A stretch of DNA of 64,000 nucleotides from Planctomycetota bacterium (GCA_027622195.1 JAQBZO010000002.1:1-64000), one strand, 5' to 3'. Shown: positions 30,769 through 41,130, counted from the stretch's first letter. Numbers and translations are program-made. The notes: generated from the letters alone by a model not told the origin.

Positions 30769-32739
30769 ATGTCCAACGACCTTTCGAAACTGAAGAACAT
30801 CTCTGAGGCGGACCGCAAGCAGATCGTGCAGGCTCAGGAGTTGTTTGGTGCAGATCCCGACAAGATGGGGGCGCTTAAGAATTATTTTTGGGGCAACTTC
30901 AGACAGGCCGCGCTCTTCCCCTATCCGACGATTTCTGTCGAAGAGACCAAGCGCTGCGACCAACTGCTCGCTCAGCTCGACACGTACATGCGCACCGAGC
31001 ACCCCACGACTCTGATCGATCAAGAACAGCGGATTCCCGACTCGGTGATCCAACGGCTCTTTAGTCTGGGCGTCCTCGGAATGACGATCGGCGAGGAGCA
31101 CGGCGGCGGCGGATTCAGCATCACCAGTTACAACCGCGTTCTCGCTCGCATTGGGCGAACGTGCGGATCGACCGCCGTCCTCGTGAGTGCACACCAATCG
31201 ATCGGTTGTCGTGCCCTCTTGCTCTTCGGCAATGATGAACAGAAGTGCCGTTTCCTCCCTCGCATGGCGAAGGACACACTCAGCGCATTTTGCCTCAGTG
31301 AGCCCAATGTCGGATGCGATGCGGGCGGACAGGAAACCCATTGTGAACTCAGCGCGTGTGGACAGTTTTACATCTTGAATGGTGAGAAGAAGTGGGCGAC
31401 TTCAGCTGCGATTTCTGGACTCTTCACGGTACTGGCCAAGCAGAAGATCAAGGATAAGAAGACGGGCAAAGAGAAGGAATCGGGCACAGCTTTGATCTGC
31501 ACTCCAGACATGGACGGCATCGAGATTTTCAGCCGTAACCGATCGAAGTGTGGCATCCGCGGGACATGGCAAGCGCGTGTGCGATTGACCAATGTGAAAG
31601 TTCCCGTCGCCAATCGTCTTGGGCACGAGGGACGAGGACTTCAAATCGCTCTCACCTGCCTCAACTACGGACGATGCACACTCTCTGCCGGCATGGTCGG
31701 CGGCGCGAGCGCAGCCTTCGAGCAGGCCACCAAATGGGCGAAGTACCGATACCAGTTTGACCGCCCAATCGGCGAGTTCGATCTTGTGCGCGAGAAACTC
31801 TCTCGCATGGCTGGATATGTCTATGCGATGGACAGCATGCTCTACATGACCACGGGCTTCCTCGATCGCGGCGATGAAGACATCATGCTCGAAACGGCTG
31901 TTTGCAAGGTGTTTTGCAGCGAAATGGGATTCCGCACCGTGGACGATGCTGTCGAAATCATGGGCGGCGAGGGTTACATGACCGAGAATCATGTCGAGCG
32001 CATTTGGCGCGACAGTCGCATCAACATCATCGTCGAAGGTACCAACGAAGTCATGCACTCGTTCATCTTCGCCTACGGATCCAAACAACTCGGCGAATGG
32101 ATGATCGCCCTGAAGAGCAACCCTCTCAAGAGTCCGTGGCACGCACTGCAGATTGGCGCAGAACTCTTCCTCGGAATCCGCCGCGCTGTCCCTACGCACA
32201 CCATCGTGGATGCGCGTATTCGTCCACTCATGGACGAACTCATGGTTCGCATTCGCGATCACTCACACCATGTCAAGTTGATGTTCAAGACCCACGAGGA
32301 GCAACTCGTCACGAATCAGTTCATTCAGGCACGATTGAGCATGGTGGCCGTGTGGATTCACGGCATGTCGTGCTCACTCTCTCGCCTTGACCGCGATATC
32401 AATGCTGGACTCAACGGAGCCGCGCTCGCTCATGACCTCGTGGTCGTTCGCGCGTTCTGCGCTTTCGCGAATCGGCAGATCGAGATCGAAACACGCGCCC
32501 TCTACGAGAACCAAGACGCGCTCACGCGAGCGTGTGGTGTCAGTGTGATGCAGTGGTCAGACACTCTTCCCAACGGAAACTATGTGTTGCCTGAACGCAC
32601 CCCAGTGGTCGCGGTGCGTGGCTCTGGACTAAGGCTCGACCAGTCGAGCATTCCGCAGTTTGGAGCGGGAACTACATTCACTGGGAAGTCCCTCTCGTCC
32701 TCATGCGCAGCAAAGACCCCCTGCGAAGTCGCTTCTTGA
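30769..32739 (+). CDS. Acyl-CoA dehydrogenase (long, VLCAD-like)
   Basis: AFCLSEPNVGCDAGGQ, WATSAAISGLFTVLAKQK, GGEGYMTENHVERIWRDSRINIIVEGTNEVM. Confidence 0.94.
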   Translation: MSNDLSKLKNISEADRKQIVQAQELFGADPDKMGALKNYFWGNFRQAALFPYPTISVEETKRCDQLLAQLDTYMRTEHPTTLIDQEQRIPDSVIQRLFSLGVLGMTIGEEHGGGGFSITSYNRVLARIGRTCGSTAVLVSAHQSIGCRALLLFGNDEQKCRFLPRMAKDTLSAFCLSEPNVGCDAGGQETHCELSACGQFYILNGEKKWATSAAISGLFTVLAKQKIKDKKTGKEKESGTALICTPDMDGIEIFSRNRSKCGIRGTWQARVRLTNVKVPVANRLGHEGRGLQIALTCLNYGRCTLSAGMVGGASAAFEQATKWAKYRYQFDRPIGEFDLVREKLSRMAGYVYAMDSMLYMTTGFLDRGDEDIMLETAVCKVFCSEMGFRTVDDAVEIMGGEGYMTENHVERIWRDSRINIIVEGTNEVMHSFIFAYGSKQLGEWMIALKSNPLKSPWHALQIGAELFLGIRRAVPTHTIVDARIRPLMDELMVRIRDHSHHVKLMFKTHEEQLVTNQFIQARLSMVAVWIHGMSCSLSRLDRDINAGLNGAALAHDLVVVRAFCAFANRQIEIETRALYENQDALTRACGVSVMQWSDTLPNGNYVLPERTPVVAVRGSGLRLDQSSIPQFGAGTTFTGKSLSSSCAAKTPCEVAS

Positions 32740-32824
32740 CCGCGCAACGCTGATTTTGAATTCGAAGACGAATTCACTATCGTTCCCCACTTCATTCTGA
32801 TCTCCTTCTGTCTTTGGAACACCT

Positions 32825-33934
32825 ATGAACATTCTCGAAACGATGAATCATCTCGGACACGAGCGCGTAGTTTTTCACACCGATCAAGCGACCGGCCTGC
32901 GCGCCATCATCGCGATCCACGACACGACTCTGGGACCAGCGCTTGGTGGAACGCGTCGTTATTACTATGAAAAGGAATCGCAGGCGATCTTCGATGTCCT
33001 TCGCCTCTCTGAAGGAATGACCTACAAGAGCGCGGCGGCGGGACTTCCACTCGGCGGCGGCAAGAGTGTGCTTCTCCTTCCAAAGGTTGGACATCAACCC
33101 ACCGAGGCTGAAGGTCTCGCGATGGGACGCTTCGTTGATACTTTTTCTGGTCGCTACATCGCCGCGGAAGATGTTGGAGTCAGCCCGCAATTCTGCGATT
33201 GGATGGCGCGCGAGACGCGTTACATCATGGGTGGAGAAACCGTCAGCCATGGCGGAGATCCGAGTCCATGGACCAGCCTCGGCTGCTTCAACGCGATGAA
33301 GGCTTGCCTGAAACATGTCGGAAAGCCCGTCGATTTCAGCAATCTGACGGTCGCAATTCAAGGTGTTGGTGCAACGGGATACAAGTTGGCGAAGCTCCTG
33401 CGCGAAGCGGGTGCGGTCGTCTTAGTGACCGATGTGCATGTCCCCACCATCAAGCGCGCCGTGGAAGAACTCGGATGCATCGCTCTGGGCAACGACCAGA
33501 ATCTTTTCGAACAAGAGGTCGACATCATCAGCCCATGCGCCATGGGCGGCGTGCTCGACGCAACCAAGATCGCTCAATTGCGCACGACCATCGTCTGCGG
33601 AACCGCGAACAACATCCTGCTTGATCCAAAGCGTGATGGAGAATTGCTCAAGAAGCGTGGCATTTGCTACGCACCCGACTTCATCGCCAATGCGGGCGGC
33701 GTGATTCGCCTCGGCGGCTTGTATGTCGGATGGACCGAGAAGCAAGTCGATGACGCGGTTGCCAAGGTCGAAGCAACGACGCTTGAAGTGCTGAACATTT
33801 CAGTATCGAAGGCGAGCGCGTACGACGCCGCGGTTGAAGTGGCCATGCGCCGCATCAATGCAGCGAGGGCGGCTAAAGCGAAGGCTTCCCAATGCCAGAC
33901 GGTTGCCGCTGAGCACCAGTGCGGCTGCTGCTAA
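32825..33934 (+). CDS. Leu/Glu/Phe/Val dehydrogenase family (leucine dehydrogenase-like)
   Basis: DTTLGPALGGTRRYYY, SAAAGLPLGGGKSVLLL, VAIQGVGATGYKLAKLLREAGA, NAGGVI. Confidence 0.93.
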   Translation: MNILETMNHLGHERVVFHTDQATGLRAIIAIHDTTLGPALGGTRRYYYEKESQAIFDVLRLSEGMTYKSAAAGLPLGGGKSVLLLPKVGHQPTEAEGLAMGRFVDTFSGRYIAAEDVGVSPQFCDWMARETRYIMGGETVSHGGDPSPWTSLGCFNAMKACLKHVGKPVDFSNLTVAIQGVGATGYKLAKLLREAGAVVLVTDVHVPTIKRAVEELGCIALGNDQNLFEQEVDIISPCAMGGVLDATKIAQLRTTIVCGTANNILLDPKRDGELLKKRGICYAPDFIANAGGVIRLGGLYVGWTEKQVDDAVAKVEATTLEVLNISVSKASAYDAAVEVAMRRINAARAAKAKASQCQTVAAEHQCGCC

Positions 33935-33966
33935 GGACGAATCGCCTCTAGCGATATCGTGTCCCG

Positions 33967-35589
33967 ATGCTCGATTCTCCAGCATCGTGGCTCTCTCCAT
34001 TCCCCTCGGTGGGCGCGACGGTATTCGGTGCCGGCATTGCCGCGACGAGTCAATGCGCTGCGTCACAGATTGCGTTGTCCATTCTTGACCGAGGAGGAAG
34101 TGCGGTCGATGCCGCTATTGCCGCCGCCGCTGCGCTCACCGTGTGCGAGCCAACCACGAATGGCCTCGGAGGCGATCTCTTCGCGCTCGTGTGGGACGGC
34201 AACACACTCCACGGACTCAATGCATCGGGACGATCTCCTGCTGCACTTCGCGCCGACATGATCCAAGGTGCGAAGTATCCGACACGAGGTTGGCTTCCTG
34301 TCACCGTGCCAGGACAAGTGGATGGATGGTCGAAACTCCACAGTCGGTTTGGAACACTTCCATTTTGTGATTGTCTCGATGGCGCAATCCGATTGGCGCG
34401 TGATGGATTCTTGCTCGCTCCACTGACGGCTGAAATGTGGTCTCGCGCTGCGAAGGGATACAGCGACGAGGCCGCGTGGTGCGACACATTTCTTGTCCAT
34501 GGCTCTGCGCCCAGAGCAGGTGAACGCGTGCGGCTCGCTGATCACGCGCGCGCGCTTGAGTCCATCGCAAGGACGCACGGCGAGTGCGTGTACCGAGGCG
34601 AGATCGCTGACGCAATCTTGAAATACAGCGATGCGACGGGTGGATTGTTCTCGCGCGCTGATCTCGAATCGCACCAATCTGAGTGGGTCGCGCCCATCTC
34701 GATGCGATGGAGAGGACACCGATTGTGGGAGATTCCCCCGAGTGGGCAAGGTATTGCCGCACTCATCGCCGTTGGGGTGATGGATCGAATTGCTCCTCGA
34801 GACGGAACGGGCGGAGGGGTGCTCGACGCTCCTCGCATCCACCGAATGATTGAGGCGATCAAACTTGGATTCCTCGTCGCTCACGCTCATGTCGCCGACG
34901 CTGGTTCGATGCGCATCTCCACCAGTGAGTTGCTCTCGTCCACTTCGCTCGATGGGCTCGCGACTCGATTCGATCCGACACGAGCGCAGGATTTCTTAGC
35001 GGGGACTCCAAAGCCTGGCGGCACGGTGCAACTGTGCACCGCTGATCGAAACGGCATGATGGTCTCGCTCATCCAAAGTAATTACACCGGATTCGGAAGT
35101 GGACTCGTCGTGCGCGAATTCGGATTCGCACTTCAAAACCGCGGAGCATGCTTCACGCTCGATGCACACCATCCCAATTGTGTTGCGGGATCGAAGCGCC
35201 CGTACCACACGATCATTCCAGGATTCCTCACGCGCATTACAGCGCAGGGACAAGACGAAGCGACCGCTGCACTCGGCGTGATGGGAGGATTCATGCAACC
35301 TCAAGGTCACCTGCAATTGGTGTCCCATCTCTTGGACAGTCGACTCTCTCCGCAAGGCGCACTCGACGCGCCGAGGTGGCAATGGATGGAGGAGAAGCGT
35401 GTGCGATTCGAGCCAGGATTTCCTGACGAAACGACCGCCCAACTTCGCGCCCTTGGTCACCATGTTGAAATCGCATCGCGCGCCGATGTGGCCTTTGGTC
35501 GAGGACAAATTATTGCTCGCATTCCAAGCGGATACGCAGCGGGAAGCGACTTCCGCGCCGATGGATGTGCTTCGGCGCAAGTGTCGTGA
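33967..35589 (+). CDS. Gamma-glutamyltransferase family protein (YwrD-like)
   Basis: IALSILDRGGSAVDAAIAAAAALTVCEPTTNGLGGDLFAL; GGTVQLCTADRNGMMVSLIQSNYTGFGSGLV, catalytic Thr segment. Confidence 0.9.
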   Translation: MLDSPASWLSPFPSVGATVFGAGIAATSQCAASQIALSILDRGGSAVDAAIAAAAALTVCEPTTNGLGGDLFALVWDGNTLHGLNASGRSPAALRADMIQGAKYPTRGWLPVTVPGQVDGWSKLHSRFGTLPFCDCLDGAIRLARDGFLLAPLTAEMWSRAAKGYSDEAAWCDTFLVHGSAPRAGERVRLADHARALESIARTHGECVYRGEIADAILKYSDATGGLFSRADLESHQSEWVAPISMRWRGHRLWEIPPSGQGIAALIAVGVMDRIAPRDGTGGGVLDAPRIHRMIEAIKLGFLVAHAHVADAGSMRISTSELLSSTSLDGLATRFDPTRAQDFLAGTPKPGGTVQLCTADRNGMMVSLIQSNYTGFGSGLVVREFGFALQNRGACFTLDAHHPNCVAGSKRPYHTIIPGFLTRITAQGQDEATAALGVMGGFMQPQGHLQLVSHLLDSRLSPQGALDAPRWQWMEEKRVRFEPGFPDETTAQLRALGHHVEIASRADVAFGRGQIIARIPSGYAAGSDFRADGCASAQVS

Positions 35590-35659
35590 GGCGAGCGGGA
35601 TGGGTTATTCCTACCCCCCCTCTGCTAACATGACTCGTTCGGCAATTGCCGACTTTCCT

Positions 35660-36775
35660 ATGCCCATTACCACAGCATTTTCAACCGAAATCAAGCGCGT
35701 CAGCATCCTCGACGAGCACGGTTCCTTCGACGAGTCGCTCGGCAAGGGATTGATCCCTGATCCAGATCTCTTGCGGCTTTATGAGGCAATGGTCACGTGT
35801 CGGATCCTCGATGAAATCGCATTCCGATTGCAGCGATCGGGACGCATGGGCACCTACCCGCAGAACATGGGGCAGGAAGCGACGAGCCTCGGCGCGTCGT
35901 ATGTCCTCAACAAGGACGATTGGATGGTGACCTGCTACCGAGAGAACTGCGGACTCTTTTGGCGCGGTGTTCCAATGGAAAGCATTTTGTTGCATTGGAT
36001 GGGAGATGAGCGCGGCAATGCGATGCCTCGAGAACACTTCACTACTCCGATTGCGGTTCCGATTGGAACACAGATGTTGCACGCGACAGGACTCGCGTGG
36101 GCAGCGAAGTATCGCGGCGAGAAGCGCATCGCTGCCACCTTCTTTGGGGATGGAGCGAGTAGCGAGGGTGACTTCCACGAAGCATGCAATTTCGCCGCGA
36201 ATCTTGAGATTCCAGTCGTCTTTGTCTGCCAAAACAATTTCTGGGCGATCTCTTCCCCTGCCACGGTGAATTGCAGCGCACCGACGGTGGCACAACGAGC
36301 CATTGCCTACGGAATGCCGACCATTCAGGTCGATGGCAATGACCTTTTTGCCGTGGTGAAAGTCATGCGCGATGCCACAGCGTGGGTGCGCGAACACGGC
36401 AAACCGCACTTTATTGAAATGGTCACTTATCGCCTCGGAGACCACACAACGGCCGATGATGCCCGCCGATACCGCGATCAGCTCGAAGTGGACAAGTGGA
36501 AGGGTCGCGATCCAATCACACGCATCTTCAACTACATGAAGTCACGCTCACTCTGGGACGATGCGAAAGAAGCAGCGCTTCGCGAGCGGTGCGAAAAAGC
36601 GGCGAACGATGCGGTGGCTCGCGCTGAAGGAATCGTTGATCCTCAGAAGAACGAGTTCTTCGACAGCATGTACCACGAATTGCCAGCCGATCTTGTCCTG
36701 CAGCGCGACACGCGTCAAACTCACTCGCTCGGGCAAAGCGAATCCGCATCGCTGACCGCATCATCCTCACACTGA
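35660..36775 (+). CDS. Branched-chain 2-oxoacid (or pyruvate) dehydrogenase E1 alpha subunit
   Basis: GRMGTYPQNMGQEATSLGASYVL, FFGDGASSEGDFHEACNFAANLEIPVVFVCQNNFWAIS (TPP motif), TYRLGDHTTADD. Confidence 0.93.
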   Translation: MPITTAFSTEIKRVSILDEHGSFDESLGKGLIPDPDLLRLYEAMVTCRILDEIAFRLQRSGRMGTYPQNMGQEATSLGASYVLNKDDWMVTCYRENCGLFWRGVPMESILLHWMGDERGNAMPREHFTTPIAVPIGTQMLHATGLAWAAKYRGEKRIAATFFGDGASSEGDFHEACNFAANLEIPVVFVCQNNFWAISSPATVNCSAPTVAQRAIAYGMPTIQVDGNDLFAVVKVMRDATAWVREHGKPHFIEMVTYRLGDHTTADDARRYRDQLEVDKWKGRDPITRIFNYMKSRSLWDDAKEAALRERCEKAANDAVARAEGIVDPQKNEFFDSMYHELPADLVLQRDTRQTHSLGQSESASLTASSSH

Positions 36776-36794
36776 ATCTTTGACGAGACGATCT

Positions 36795-37763
36795 ATGGCG
36801 AATCTCAACCTTGTTCAAGCAATCAACCTTGCTCTCATCCAAGAGATGGAGAAGGACGAGCGTGTTCTCCTTCTCGGTGAGGACATCGGACTCAATGGCG
36901 GCGTCTTCCGCGTGACGGATGGATTGCAAGCTCGATTCGGAAAGTCGCGTGTGGTCGATACACCACTCGCTGAGAGCGGCATCATCGGCACGGCGATTGG
37001 ACTCGCGATGGCGGGACTTCGGCCGATTCCAGAGATTCAGTTTGAAGGATTCCTCGGTCCCGCATACGACCAGATCACTACACACGCAGCGCGGATGCGA
37101 ACGCGAACGCGCGGAGCCTTTACGATTCCGCTCACGATTCGTATTCCGGTGGGTGGCGGCATTCACGCTCCTGAACTGCATAGCGATAGTCCTGAAGCCA
37201 TCTACGCGCACACCCCAGGACTCAAAGTGGTGATGCCGTCGAGTCCCTACGACGCGAAGGGTTTGCTCATCAGCGCGATTCGTGATCCTGATCCTGTGAT
37301 GTTCTTCGAGCCAAAGCGCATTTACCGCTCCTTTCGAGAAGAAGTTCCCGAGGACGAGTACACCCTTCCGCTCGGCAAGGCGCGAACCGTTTGCTCGGGC
37401 AACGAACTCACCATCGTCAGCTGGGGAGCGAGTGTGGTGCAGTGCATGCAAGCGATCGAGAAGAGCGGGCGCGACATTGAACTCGTCGACCTCCGCACGA
37501 TTTATCCGTTCGACATTGATGCCATCGAAGAAAGCGTCAAGAAAACTGGACGCTGCGTGATTGTGCATGAGGCTCCCCTGACGTGCGGCTTCGGTGCTGA
37601 GATTTCTGCTCGCATCATGGAACGCTGCTTCCTGCACCTCGAAGCACCTGTCCAGCGTGTCACTGGATTCGACACGATTATGCCGTACTACAAGCTGGAA
37701 CTCGATTACCTTCCCGATGCGCATCGCATCAGTCGAGCGATCGATGATTGCCTCGCTTACTAA
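36795..37763 (+). CDS. Branched-chain 2-oxoacid (or pyruvate) dehydrogenase E1 beta subunit
   Basis: LLLGEDIGLNGGVFRVTDGLQARFG, DTPLAESGIIGTAIGLAM, EIQFEGFLGPAYDQI. Confidence 0.95.
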   Translation: MANLNLVQAINLALIQEMEKDERVLLLGEDIGLNGGVFRVTDGLQARFGKSRVVDTPLAESGIIGTAIGLAMAGLRPIPEIQFEGFLGPAYDQITTHAARMRTRTRGAFTIPLTIRIPVGGGIHAPELHSDSPEAIYAHTPGLKVVMPSSPYDAKGLLISAIRDPDPVMFFEPKRIYRSFREEVPEDEYTLPLGKARTVCSGNELTIVSWGASVVQCMQAIEKSGRDIELVDLRTIYPFDIDAIEESVKKTGRCVIVHEAPLTCGFGAEISARIMERCFLHLEAPVQRVTGFDTIMPYYKLELDYLPDAHRISRAIDDCLAY

Positions 37764-37780
37764 AGAGATATCCTTTCACC

Positions 37781-39106
37781 ATGGCTGGCATCAAGCAACC
37801 GAGCGACAAGAGTCATTTTCTTCTTCCCGACCTCGGCGAAGGATTGGCTGAAGCTGAACTCATCCTTTGGAAAGTCAATGCTGGCGATTCGGTGAAGGAG
37901 CAACAGACTCTGTGCGAGATGCAGACTGACAAAGCGCTCGTTGAAGTGCCGAGTCCGTGGACGGGTGTTGTCTCTGAGTTGTGCGGCGGCGCGGGTGACA
38001 TCATCAAGGTCGGTGCGGTCCTGGTGCGCTACAAGATCAACGCGAATGTTGTCGCGGTGGCTCCGAAGCCGACTTGTCTTTCATCCGCCATTGCGGCTGG
38101 AGTGCCAGAGGCGAAACAAGCAACTACAACTGATGCAGATCAAGGAACCGTGGTCGGCACGATGAGTGGATCGCTCGATGTCAGTGATCGATTCGCACGC
38201 AAGGGACAAGAACACGTTTCAGCAGTGGCACCATCGGTGATCGATGGCAAGGCGCTTGCGACTCCAGCGGTGCGCGGGGTTGCACGAAAACTTGGTGTGC
38301 AGATCAATTCCGTCGCTGGCACCGGTCGCGGTGGACGGGTCACTGCTTCGGATGTTGAACAATTCGCCTCGAGTGGAACGAGCGACCCGAGTGTTGCGAC
38401 GCCAACAGTCGACAAAGATGGCAACTCTTCGCGCATTCCATTCCGTGGCGTTCGCCGAAAAATTGCGGAAGCCTTGGCGAGAAGTGTGCAGACAGCGGTC
38501 CACTTCACCGTCACGAATGAAGCGGATGTGACGGCACTCGACGCCTATCGTCGCGACTACAGCAAGATCAAGGGAAAGAAGTTGAGCATGCTTCCCTTTG
38601 TGATGCGTGCGGTGTGCGTGGCGCTTCGTCGGCATCCAGCACTCAATGCCATTGTCGATGATGCCAATGCTGAAATTCTGGTCAAGGGCGTCATCAATCT
38701 TTCGCTCGCCGTCGATACAGAAACCGGTTTGATGGTGCCTGTCATTCACGGGGCCGACCACAAGAGCATCGTAGAACTTTCGGACAGCGTGAAGCGACTC
38801 GCTGAGCGCTGCCGTGATCGCTCGATCGCGCGCGAGGAAAGTCTTGGCGGCACATTTACGATTAGCAATGTGGGTTCGTACGGCGGCATGTTCGCCACGC
38901 CGATTATCAATTACCCGGAAGTGGGCATCCTCGCCGTGGGGCGTGCGCGTGAAACAGTCTTGGTGAAGGATGGACGCTTCTATGCGGGATCGACACTTCC
39001 GCTTTCGTTGTCGTGCGATCACCGAGTCGTCGACGGCGCTGAGGGCGCCCGATTCCTCAATACGCTCGTGACCTTGCTGGAAGATCCTTCCACATTCGTG
39101 GGATGA
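37781..39106 (+). CDS. 2-oxoacid dehydrogenase E2 (dihydrolipoamide acyltransferase)
   Basis: Lipoyl site MQTDKALVEVPSPWTGVV; E3-binding domain ATPAVRGVARKLGVQINSVAGTGRGGRVTASDVEQF; catalytic DHRVVDGAEGARFL. Confidence 0.96.
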   Translation: MAGIKQPSDKSHFLLPDLGEGLAEAELILWKVNAGDSVKEQQTLCEMQTDKALVEVPSPWTGVVSELCGGAGDIIKVGAVLVRYKINANVVAVAPKPTCLSSAIAAGVPEAKQATTTDADQGTVVGTMSGSLDVSDRFARKGQEHVSAVAPSVIDGKALATPAVRGVARKLGVQINSVAGTGRGGRVTASDVEQFASSGTSDPSVATPTVDKDGNSSRIPFRGVRRKIAEALARSVQTAVHFTVTNEADVTALDAYRRDYSKIKGKKLSMLPFVMRAVCVALRRHPALNAIVDDANAEILVKGVINLSLAVDTETGLMVPVIHGADHKSIVELSDSVKRLAERCRDRSIAREESLGGTFTISNVGSYGGMFATPIINYPEVGILAVGRARETVLVKDGRFYAGSTLPLSLSCDHRVVDGAEGARFLNTLVTLLEDPSTFVG

Positions 39107-39939
39107 ACTCCTCCACCGTCACGCTCGATGATCCTCGGCTTGAGGATTTCCGCTTCGTGCGCGAACGCGATTTGATGGGGCGCGATGGAAGGCCTGGTTT
39201 GTTCATCGGCGAGAGTGTGCTCGTCGTCGGTCGCATGGCGAGCGTTCCTGGGGTGCTGCACAAACTGTTATGCACTGAGCAACGCGAGCATGAAGCGCGG
39301 TTGATTGTGGATTCAGCACGGTCCATTGCTCCCTCTGGTCTCGAACCAGAACTCATCGTCGCTCCTGCCTCGGTGGTCGAGGCGATCACGGGGTTTCACT
39401 TCCACCGAGCCGTTCTCGCCACTGGTCGCCGCACCGTCGTCGAGTCGCGATCCGTCGAATCTGTTGCGCGTGGTGCGACACTCCTTCTCGCCTGTGAGGA
39501 CATCTCGAACATGGATAATGCTGGCGCACTCTTTCGAGATGCAGCTGCGTTTGGAGTCGATGGAGTCCTTCTCTCGCCCGATTCCCATGACCCGCTCTAT
39601 CGCAAGTGTCTTCGCACCAGCATGGGGCACGCGCTAAGTATTCCATTCGCCCGATCTGAGGATCTTCCCCAATCGCTCACGATGCTCGCGTCTCAAGGGT
39701 TTCGCATCATCGCCACAGTGATCGATCCCTCTGCGACGCCCGTCGAACAGGTTGCGCGAGCGAGCAAGCCGAGTCCTGTCGTCTTGGTGGTCGGACACGA
39801 ACACCGCGGACTTTCGCCCGCCATCCTCGCATCATGCACCGAGCACTCTCGCATTCCCATGGCGGATGGCGTCGATAGCCTCAACGTGGCCGTTGCCGCG
39901 GCGGTTCACCTTCATCATCTGCGGTGTCCACCACACTAG
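39103..39939 (+). CDS. TrmH/SpoU-family RNA methyltransferase
   Basis: EDISNMDNAGALFRDAAAFGVDGVLLS, VVLVVGHEHRGLSPA, IPMADGVDSLNVAVAAAV; ATGA overlap with E2. Confidence 0.92.
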   Translation: MNSSTVTLDDPRLEDFRFVRERDLMGRDGRPGLFIGESVLVVGRMASVPGVLHKLLCTEQREHEARLIVDSARSIAPSGLEPELIVAPASVVEAITGFHFHRAVLATGRRTVVESRSVESVARGATLLLACEDISNMDNAGALFRDAAAFGVDGVLLSPDSHDPLYRKCLRTSMGHALSIPFARSEDLPQSLTMLASQGFRIIATVIDPSATPVEQVARASKPSPVVLVVGHEHRGLSPAILASCTEHSRIPMADGVDSLNVAVAAAVHLHHLRCPPH

Positions 39940-39957
39940 ACTGATCCATCCAACGCC

Positions 39958-41130
39958 GTGACTCCTGAATACCCCACGAACGCGCTGCCTTTTTCGGTGC
40001 CCTTTGCGCACCGCGTTGTCTTCACGCACGGACTATTCAATCTGGACAATGACGCGGCCGCGCACGCCATGAGTGAAGTGCTCGGAGGGTCGGATCCTGT
40101 TTCTTCTCGTGGAATCATCGCGTTTATCGACGATGGCTTTCACACGCAGTGGCCCGATTTCGACGGGGAACTGCGCGGTTGGTTGCAGGCGCATCTTCCC
40201 AATGTTGAGTTACGATCGGTCACGCGCGTTCCGGGGGGCGAGTCATGCAAGCAAGACATGCAACTCGTGGATCAGGTCATCGAAGCCGTCGAGCGGTGGA
40301 AGATCGATCGCCGCAGTGCTGTCCTCGCTGTGGGCGGAGGCGCAGTGCTCGATGCGGTGGGACTCGGTGCAGCGCTGTCGCACCGAGGTGTTCGCCACAT
40401 TCGCGTGCCCACCTCGGTGTTGGCGCAAGATGACGCGGGCATGGGTGTCAAGAATGGCATCAATCGCTTTGGAAAAAAGAATTTTGTGGGATCGTTCTCG
40501 CCGCCCGATGCGGTGCTGTGTGATCTCTCGCACACTCGCACACTCTCGGTTCGCCATCGTCGCGCTGGACTCAGCGAAGCGGTGAAGATTTTTGCGCTGC
40601 GCGATCCACACTGGTTTGCGAAGATGGAATCGTCCGCAATTGCACTGCGCGATGGTGCTCCTGAGGCACTCGAGCCTGTGATCGTGCAGTCGGCGCATTG
40701 GCATGTGCAGCACATTGTGCGTGGTGGAGATCCATTCGAGAGACTCGCCGCTCGTCCACTCGACTTTGGCCATTGGAGCGCGCATCGACTCGAGTCGCTC
40801 TCTCAGTTCGAGATACCACACGGCGAGGCGGTTTCAATCGGCATCGCGCTCGATTGCCACTATGCCAGACTTGCAGGATTGATGTCCAAGGACGCGTGCG
40901 ATCGCGTGGTGTCGCTCCTGCGAACACTTGGACTTCCGACATTCCATCCGCTTCTCGAACAGACCGCTGCCTTGATCCCAAGTCTCGAGGAGTTTCGCGA
41001 GCATCTCGGTGGACAGCTCACCATCACACTACTCCGCGAGATTGGCGAATCGGTGGATGTGCATGCGATGGAGACCGCTCTCCTCGAACGCGCGGTCCTC
41101 TCACTGAAGGCTGAGTCGTCCTCAAAGTGA
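39958..41130 (+). CDS. eboD: EboD-like 3-dehydroquinate synthase family sugar-phosphate cyclase
   Basis: AVGGGAVLDAVGLGAALSHRGVRHIRVPTSVLAQDDAGMGVKNGINRFGKKNFVGSFSPPDAVLCD; linked to eboE/eboC/eboF-like genes. Confidence 0.8.
   Translation: MTPEYPTNALPFSVPFAHRVVFTHGLFNLDNDAAAHAMSEVLGGSDPVSSRGIIAFIDDGFHTQWPDFDGELRGWLQAHLPNVELRSVTRVPGGESCKQDMQLVDQVIEAVERWKIDRRSAVLAVGGGAVLDAVGLGAALSHRGVRHIRVPTSVLAQDDAGMGVKNGINRFGKKNFVGSFSPPDAVLCDLSHTRTLSVRHRRAGLSEAVKIFALRDPHWFAKMESSAIALRDGAPEALEPVIVQSAHWHVQHIVRGGDPFERLAARPLDFGHWSAHRLESLSQFEIPHGEAVSIGIALDCHYARLAGLMSKDACDRVVSLLRTLGLPTFHPLLEQTAALIPSLEEFREHLGGQLTITLLREIGESVDVHAMETALLERAVLSLKAESSSK

Noticed and set aside
31402-32262. 286-aa minus-strand ORF inside the acyl-CoA dehydrogenase gene
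   Set aside because: Antisense shadow ORF, no motif support.
36528-37724. 398-aa minus-strand ORF opposite the E1 alpha/beta genes
   Set aside because: Antisense shadow of strong E1 coding sequence; no domain signal.
38219-39022. 267-aa minus-strand ORF opposite the E2 gene
   Set aside because: Antisense shadow ORF, no motif support.
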